A DNA stretch of 64,000 nt from Nansenia antarctica (taxonomy: Eukaryota; Chordata; Actinopteri; Argentiniformes; Microstomatidae). The notes under the pieces were generated by a model. That model had not been told where the DNA came from and searched no databases. It saw nothing but the letters and a program-made list of their open reading frames with translations. Below, piece after piece: positions 56,916 through 64,000 of the stretch. The stretch covers positions 4,350,521-4,414,520 of the forward strand of contig OZ022344.1 in the NCBI GenBank assembly GCA_963989245.1. Reading direction: 5' to 3'. The position numbers were made by a program, and so were the translations under genes. Every line of letters begins with the position of its first letter. Position 1 is the first letter of the stretch.

Positions 56916-58609
56916 AGCTTTTAGGCTACATGGAACATGTCTGGATGAGCAGGATAAGTCAGGGTTAGTAGACTAGACAGAATGCCTGGCTCTCATAATA
57001 GTGAAAACCTCTGTGAAAACCTCTCACGCTTTAACCACCACGGCCCCACACTGGCCTGCCTGTTTAGTTAGGGAGGTTAGGAACTGCTTTAGAGCGAGCA
57101 CACAATGAGGTGGGGGGGGGGGACCTCCTGGGTAAATTGAGGCATTTAAAAAGGAGCTCTGTTCACCTGTAACCTGATCTGCACCTGACTGGGCCCAGGT
57201 ATTCCGGTTGGGCCAGTGAAGAGCTCTCGGGGAACACAATGACCAGACAGATGCAACAAGGGCAGGCTGACACCACCACACACAGGCCCTTGACATGAAA
57301 CTACCTGATTTAGGAAAAACAATGCGCATTCATTTCACAGAGAATGTTTTTTCTCACAACAACATTTAATAACGTTATGAATCACGATGGAAATCAAATA
57401 AAGAGGCAGAAAGTCGATTCGGTTTATTTTTTTTAATGTAATGTTTTATTAGAAGAAAATGTCCATGTCACATCGTCATGCAGGTAATCTCGACGAAAAC
57501 AACAAAGTTAGAAGTGTTGTATACGTGTATATATATATATATATATTCATAGTATGGTACAGTTAAGGAGAAGTCTGACTTCAGTGTACTGTACTGTACC
57601 TGGAGAGAGGCCAAACTGTGGGCCAAGTTCCCAGGTGGAATTCAGTTGCTATGACAACACAGAACAAATGGAGGGGAGGGAACAACTCCTTAAAAAAAAA
57701 AAAAAAAAAAAAAAAATCGTTGTACAGAGAATGTACAAATGTAATTTTCTTTACACAATTTACTATTTGGATAGGATATGATCTCATACTGTAGTACTGT
57801 ACATTATACCCAACAGACAGACAGACAGACAGTAAAGAAGGCAAATTAAAAAAACGACCTAAAAGCATTTTTAACGTTTATTGACATAAGATGCCAAGAA
57901 CAGAATGTACAGTTTGTCTTGTGTTTTTTTTTTTACCAACCCTGGAAAAGCGGCACAAAGGGGGGGAACTCTGACACAAGGCACGTGGAAAAATACCTAG
58001 ACCTCAGTCAATCCTCCAGTGCAAGGTTCATAGCTCCCATCGCCATTATCTTCATCACCATAACCACCCGATCAAACCCCATCTGTCACATCAACAAACA
58101 CGACAGGCTACTTCCCGGTACCACCCTGGGCTGTGTGTGGTCTACACACATTATTTAAAACATGGGGCCACTTCTTCAAAAATGATTGACTCTTCATACA
58201 AGTATATAGATGCTTCGTAAATCATTTTATAAGCACATTTTGGCGATATAAGGAGTGTTATAATACTGTAGCTCCTTACACTGGCGGCTGGTGACATGTT
58301 TAATTAAAGCAGGACGACCGAAAAAACATAACGTAATACTTTACTGTGTGAGAATGAGAGAGAAAATGAGAGTGAGAGGGAGGTAGGAGGTAATGCCGTT
58401 CAATGGACGGCATTACCAGACAGTATTAGACACCGATATTTAGATCTAACCATGTCTGGTAAGACGCCAATCAACAGGCCAGAGAGGACTGAGGAAGAAG
58501 GATGCTCTCTGAACCTCCACCTGCACAGAGGAGAGAGACAGCTGAAGGAGACAGTAGGACTTATAGGGAGAGACAGGTTGAAATAAGGACTGTTCTTTTG
58601 TTTTAAATA

Positions 58610-58691
58610 TACAGTACCAGTCAAACGTTTGGACACACTTCCCCCCATTCAATTGAATGGGAAAGTGTGTCCAAACGTTTGACTGGTACTC
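58610..58691. mobile_element. Tc1-type palindromic MITE, minimal copy
   Basis: ACCAGTCAAACGTTTGGACA and its reverse complement enclose a short spacer CCCCCCATTCAATTGAATGG. It shares the terminal repeat with 15442-15540, and TA lies at each edge. Confidence 0.88.
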
Positions 58692-61600
58692 TACATACAT
58701 GGTATGGTATACAAACTCAGTGATACAGTGATACTACCTTCTATCGTTGCATATTGACAAAAAAAAAAGAAAAGAAGATAATTATACAGTGACATTAAAT
58801 TGCAAATCATTGACGGTGGATAAAACAGAGGGAACAAGGCAAGTAAACGAGTAAAAAATGAGGTAAATAGGGAGCGGTTAGGCCTAAGTTCTTTTTTTCA
58901 AAGCAAATGAAATCGAGCCCGTACACCTCATTTCATTCAGTATTACATCTAAATGGCCTTTTAACAGTATGAAAGGGAGGAGGGGGGGGGGAGGGGGAGC
59001 AAACATTGACATACACACAGAGCCATTTGGTGCCATAGATAAAGGCAAACGGCTCGAGAGGTGCAAATAAAGGTGTGGTTCAATACGTGCGGGGTAATTC
59101 TCCCTCCTTAAACAAACATATTTGCCAATGTCTGTTCTGTCTGTTTGAAGGGCAGGCTTCACCTATTCATTTTGGGTTTCCTTTTTTTCCCCCCTGGAAG
59201 ATAAGGAACTGTGAACCATTGGGACACAGGTGGGCAGACAGCCTAAAGGGCATCTATTATCTATTCATTTAGATAGGGTAAATCGTTAGGATAATAATCG
59301 GTAGGAACATCTGCATCGCCCCCCCCCCCCCCCCCTTATAAGGCATTGATAGAATGATGTAAAGTATAACAGAGGAATATACTTAGCTGTGATATAATAG
59401 GCAATGATTCATGAGGAGAAAAAAAAACTCCACAAAGAACAGAGGAAGTAAGAGGAGGGAGGAGGAGTCAAGAATGTCGTTTAAGCTATTTTTGTCATAG
59501 GTGCTCAGGTGAGCTCGTGTGTCAGTTTCAGGATGTGCCACGCAAGCTGGGCCAATCAAAGCTGGCCAACACAAAGCCGTGACTCTGCGGGGGCGGGGAG
59601 GGGACCGGGAAAAACTCTCGGCATAACCGGTGGAACAGACAGACGACCAGTATTCTTTTTACTCAGGCTGGGTTGGGCAGCCATAAACCCAGAACAGGAC
59701 AGGGAAGTGTCTAACACAAAAGGCTGCATGTAAGTCCCTATAACTGTCTCCTCTCTCCTTCCTTCCGAAAAGGAATCTGGTCGCGCCTCGCTAGGCTAGG
59801 CCTCACCATTCTCACGGACAGATTATGATCTGAGGAAGTCTTAAAACACGACTAATAACTCTCCTCGATTGCCACAGTGTCCTCAGTAATATTCGACGTC
59901 ACCTGTTAGTCTATGACTAAGAAAACTATTATATAAAACGGGACATTTTTCAAATAGGTAGGTTTTTAGCGAAACTAGTTTTTGAAGATGTGTGTTTGCC
60001 CACTGCCCACGCTGAACAAGGTAAACTCAGTAAAAGGAAGCAAAGGCGAAAAGTCGATGCAAATCATCCTGTCTTCCAGTTTCCTGGTGTAACTCACCTC
60101 GATGATCCCTGCCAATACCACAGATGAGTACAGCCTTGACGTAAGTCTCTTTATTTGCACTGGTTAGATGCCAAACTATGTTTATTTGTCTTAGTACTTG
60201 TACTCTGTCAATGACAATCAAGTCGAATCTGATCTAATCTAATCTTATCAGCGATGTCATTGCTAAAATAACTCGGTGGCAGTTAAGGTAGCGTGAGTCT
60301 TGTGTCACCACCACTACTACCAACACTGTGCTAAGTCACTGCAAATAATCTGGTCAGACCTGTGGTTTGTTTCCACAAAGGGAGTCGTCACACTAATCCT
60401 TTACAATAGGCCTTGAGTACATTTTCAGGTGAGGAGTGTATCGGTGTACATTGGTCACCCAAGAAACATCGTTACCAGACAGTGTTAGAACACAAAAGTA
60501 CAATCCAGCACTGTCAAGTAAGATGGATCCTGAGAGCCATTTCAGTTGGGGGGGGGGGGGGGGGACAAGGCTGAGGAAAAACAAAATGGCTGCCGTGTTC
60601 TAATCAAGTCTTGTGTAGTTTTTGCTGATGTCACAAACGATTTAGGCTAATGTCTTACCGTAGTTAGCGGATGGCTATCATCATCATTACCAGGCAGTAT
60701 TAGAGAGAGTGATTATATCCAATGCTGCCTCGTAAGATGGAGATGGCCATCCTGGAGAGGGTAGAGAATAATCTTACAGGCAGCGCCGTTATATATGAGA
60801 GATTGAGAATGAATACTTGATAAAATGTGCAAACTTTCTGCTGTGGAAACATCTCCCTAGTCCTTTCTGCACCTTTGAATATCTAATGGATGAACCCCTC
60901 CCATGGGTATATGCCTAGGCTTCTGAAACATTCCACTCTGCACAAGAGAGGAGGGTCCTGAATGGTTGGCAGCCATGATAGGTGATACAGATACAAAGGC
61001 ACCCTTTCTCCTATACAACATCTAGCCTATGTCTAACACAGATGAGACTAATAAAAAAAACAAAAAAACATGTATCCCAATCCCTTCTGCCCACTCACAT
61101 ATTTAACTCATGCCTACCCATTAAAACCACACTTGAGCTTAAACCAACAGCCTTGGAAGGACCACTTTTGATTTGTACCAACAATGGCACACAAGTACAT
61201 CACCTGAGTAAATAATGATGTCCAGTACTCTCGAATTCGAAAAATTCAATGACGGTTTTTAAGGCATGAATCTGCATAGTCACTGTGGACACTTGTGTGT
61301 TTCGGCGTCAAGCACAGAATATTCAAATACACCACAACCTACCCTAATGACAGAGAGGCGGCATTAAAATACATCTCATGAAGTACAAGACCTCATCTCC
61401 TTCATCGTGATCAAGGCGAGATCTTTGTTCTGGTTAGGCTGTAGTTAGCCTGGGCTGGCTGTCACAGAAGAGTGGCCCTCAGTGGTTGTTAATGATTGCC
61501 CAAACCTGTTCTGACTGGTCTGACTCAATGGCATGGCAGAGCTGGGAGTGCTGCTTTTCCTACAATGGATGGCAGTTACTAATTTCAAACACCCGTCCCG

Positions 61601-64000
61601 TACAAATTCACCCTGTAGCAACCACTGCTCTTGTCAAAAAGAAACCGTGCCTTGGGGGAGTTGCGTCTGATTCCACGTCATCAACAATGGGTAGTCCTGT
61701 TTTTTTAATCACCGTGTTGTAACAGCACTAATAAAGATGTACTGTCGTTTTAATTTCAACAGACGTTTAATGAGACGCCTGACAAAACCCAACGCAATAG
61801 TATTTTTCCGTTGGAGGACCTTGAAGCCGCCTTGCTTTGTGTTTTCAGCGGTGATGAAAGCTCAGTGGAATGCTGCACTGGTCTGACCTGTACCTACGCA
61901 TTGTGTGTAGAAGGTCGTTCGCTGACTTTCGTTTACTGAGTAACGTGTGCTGTTCACAGGCACACAGCGTGAAAACATCACTCATCCTCTTTCAAGTGCT
62001 TTAATGCTGATAATTGAGACACTGGATCGACAAATACTCATCCAGTAGCCTATAATGAGGTGTCTGAATTACTCACGCTGTTTAAGTAAGTACTATTGCC
62101 ACTTAAATGAGAAGTTATGCTATTTGATTAGCATTTAGAACATGTACAGGTAGAAACAATTAAATGGACTCCTCTACAAAGTATTTGAATCAGCATGCCT
62201 TGTCGTTGTAAATAATAACTAGAATAGTTGATTTTGAATATTGAATAATATGTTTGACACAGGTTAGGTAAATTGGTTATAGATATGCTAACAAAGGAAA
62301 TATTGTAGTCCTCTTTAGAAAGTAAGTTTGAGCTATTATCTTTCCTTAATCTGGAACAGGAGACAAGAACCAAAGGTGAAACAATCTTGTGTTTGAAAGG
62401 AAAGAATAGGTTTCCACTCATCCTGCAAGTCAGCTAAACAGAGGAGCTCGAGTGAGAGAGAGCGAGCGAGGGGGAGGGAGGGAGGGAGGGAGAAAGCAGG
62501 AGGGAGAGAGAGAGAGAGAGACAGACAGAGCATAAGGGAGGGAAAGCCAAGGGAAGGGAGGTGGAGAATGAAAACGGAGAATGCACCTGTAACCTTACCG
62601 TGGTGAATGGGAACCCAGAGGAAAGAATGTCACGAAACCAAAGTGAGTACGAAGGGGGCGAAGAAAAGAAAAGAAAAAAAAGCAAAAGAGAGAAAAAGAT
62701 GTTGGATTTCCAGCCAGTGCCAGAGAACGCCATCGTCCTCCTCTCGGTTAGTCAGGCCCCATGAAATGAGAAAGCCAAGCAGACCTGATCTCCCAGCCTG
62801 CAAACTCTACTTAGTTAATCATCAGCATTATAAACCAGTGCAGCAGGCCTTCTGAGGAGAGGGGGAGAGAGAGAGAGAGAGAGATAGAAAGAGAAAAAAC
62901 TGATTAGGGAAGTGGAGTAGTAAGTATTCAAGTTAGGGTATAGAATGGAGAAAAAGAAACAATGAAAAATTCAAATTATCTTCACTTAGACTTGATTGAA
63001 GTTAGTTAGTTTGAGTATTACCTGAGTTCTCGAATCTCTACACCGACAATTGGTTGTTACTCTATGAGTATCCTCCATTCTTTTAACTGTTCCTTTTTTT
63101 TTAGCTGCCTCCACCCCCCCGCCCCCTCATGTTAAATGCGTTCCCTGTTTTAGCTCAGGTGTAAAGTTATTCCATTGTTGTAGCGGCTGTTTGTTTGAAG
63201 CGCTTGCGGCTGCCCACGATCTTGTCTGAGTTGTGAGTCAGTGGGACTCGAGCGGGTAACCCTGCCCCGCGCGCTGGAATGTGACTCCACTATGAAACGA
63301 ACAACCCGATAGGTAAACCAGGCCTGGCCCTTAATCAATAGTTGGCGTCTTTGTGGAGAACAATGGCAGGGGAAACCCAAAACCTTATTTAAGGCCAGAC
63401 CTTATCTCAACAACACCTAATTGTGGCCTCAAGACAACAGGAAAGGTGTGTTTGGGGTGGTAGCTTAGTTGCTTGATGAATTGTTCTTAGGCCGTGTTTA
63501 ATTTTGCTATACACTCTTGTACTTTTGATATCTTTAGCTGTATCTCAGATTTCTTTTTCTTTTTTTAAAAGCTTTAAAATACTTTGTGCAGGCCCTTTTC
63601 TTTCTTTAGGATTCAATGCTGTATTCGAGAGTTATCACTTTTTCTTTTAACAATCCATTCTTTGTGTTTTTTTCCTATGAATGAGTGTAATTTGCAAGAA
63701 ATGTGTTAATAAAAAAATTCTGTTGCCCCTATCCTAGCCAATCTAAATGTTTTATTCCCCGAGGGAGGTATAAAAACTAAACAAATCTATATAGTGCCAC
63801 CTAACTTCTAAAAATAGATGATGATTACCAAGATTAGTAAAAAAATAAAATAAAAATAATTCCTTCCATCATAGATAGAGGAGAAAATCTATAGTACTCC
63901 ACAAACAACAACATGAATGACTTGAAACCGGTTATGGCACAAGCTGCTTAGCTGCATAGTTATTCAAACAGTTGGTTTCTCGTTTCACAAACTCTCGTTC

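Larger units (their letters stand above)
51545..64000. other. Interval without a recognised gene
   Basis: It begins with the ttll10 5' flank and promoter. I found no exon chain with splice sites and a familiar protein on either strand. Content listed separately: microsatellites, one SINE, two MITEs. The AT-rich stretch 57400-62300 has several TTTATT motifs and could be the 3' untranslated region of a reverse-strand gene beyond the right edge; this is a guess. Confidence 0.4.

Noticed and set aside
62561..62764. A Lys/Glu-rich forward frame (MENENGECTCNLTVVNG ...)
   Set aside because: It is short, lies in purine-rich sequence, has no familiar domain and no supporting splice chain.

Overview
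The window is nuclear DNA from a ray-finned fish, most likely a teleost; I cannot name the species. The evidence is three vertebrate multi-exon genes with GT-AG introns, dense dinucleotide microsatellites, tRNA-derived SINEs, L2/CR1-like and L1-like LINE ends, a Ty3/gypsy-type gag, hAT and Tc1/IS630-type DNA transposons and many fold-back MITEs. It holds nothing prokaryotic: no operon, CRISPR array or phage.

Layout. (1) 1-580: tail of an LTR retrotransposon inserted in a SINE. (2) 622-16660, + strand: the last 11 coding exons of arhgef19 (ephexin-family RhoGEF; end of the N-terminal region, DH, PH, SH3), with an apparent one-base insertion in a G run in the DH domain. (3) 16661-19840: converging 3' ends. 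(4) 19841-38738, - strand: a complete 11-exon gene for a 383-residue protein with two PH domains and an N-terminal MGCCCC acylation signal, resembling PLEKHN1. (5) 39879-51544, - strand: complete ttll10 coding region (11 exons, 796 residues), a tubulin polyglycylase-family enzyme. (6) 51545-64000: no gene recognised; repeats and unassigned sequence.

All exon joins were checked by phase. The PH and TTLL10 models close perfectly (1152 and 2391 nt including stop). The arhgef19 model is out by exactly one base, which localises to the G run at 1867-1872.

The most unusual theme is the way repeats cluster on splice sites. In the PH gene three 5' splice sites (after exons 3, 6 and 7) have been tandemly copied into the adjacent intron, one of them about eight times. 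In arhgef19 a 54-bp tandem duplication copies a 3' splice site. Three copies of one TTAA-bounded MITE all lie in gene-sense orientation 20-60 bp upstream of an exon. A SINE and a LINE begin within 10 bp of splice donors, and several acceptors use microsatellites or a C19 run as pyrimidine tract. Nested insertions are common: a LINE scrap in a Tc1-type transposon in a MITE; a hAT in a SINE.

The neighbouring PH gene and TTLL10 may reflect conserved linkage, since PLEKHN1 and TTLL10 lie close together on human 1p36.33; that is inference. The three products do not form one pathway that I can see: Rho activation, membrane/lipid binding and tubulin modification.
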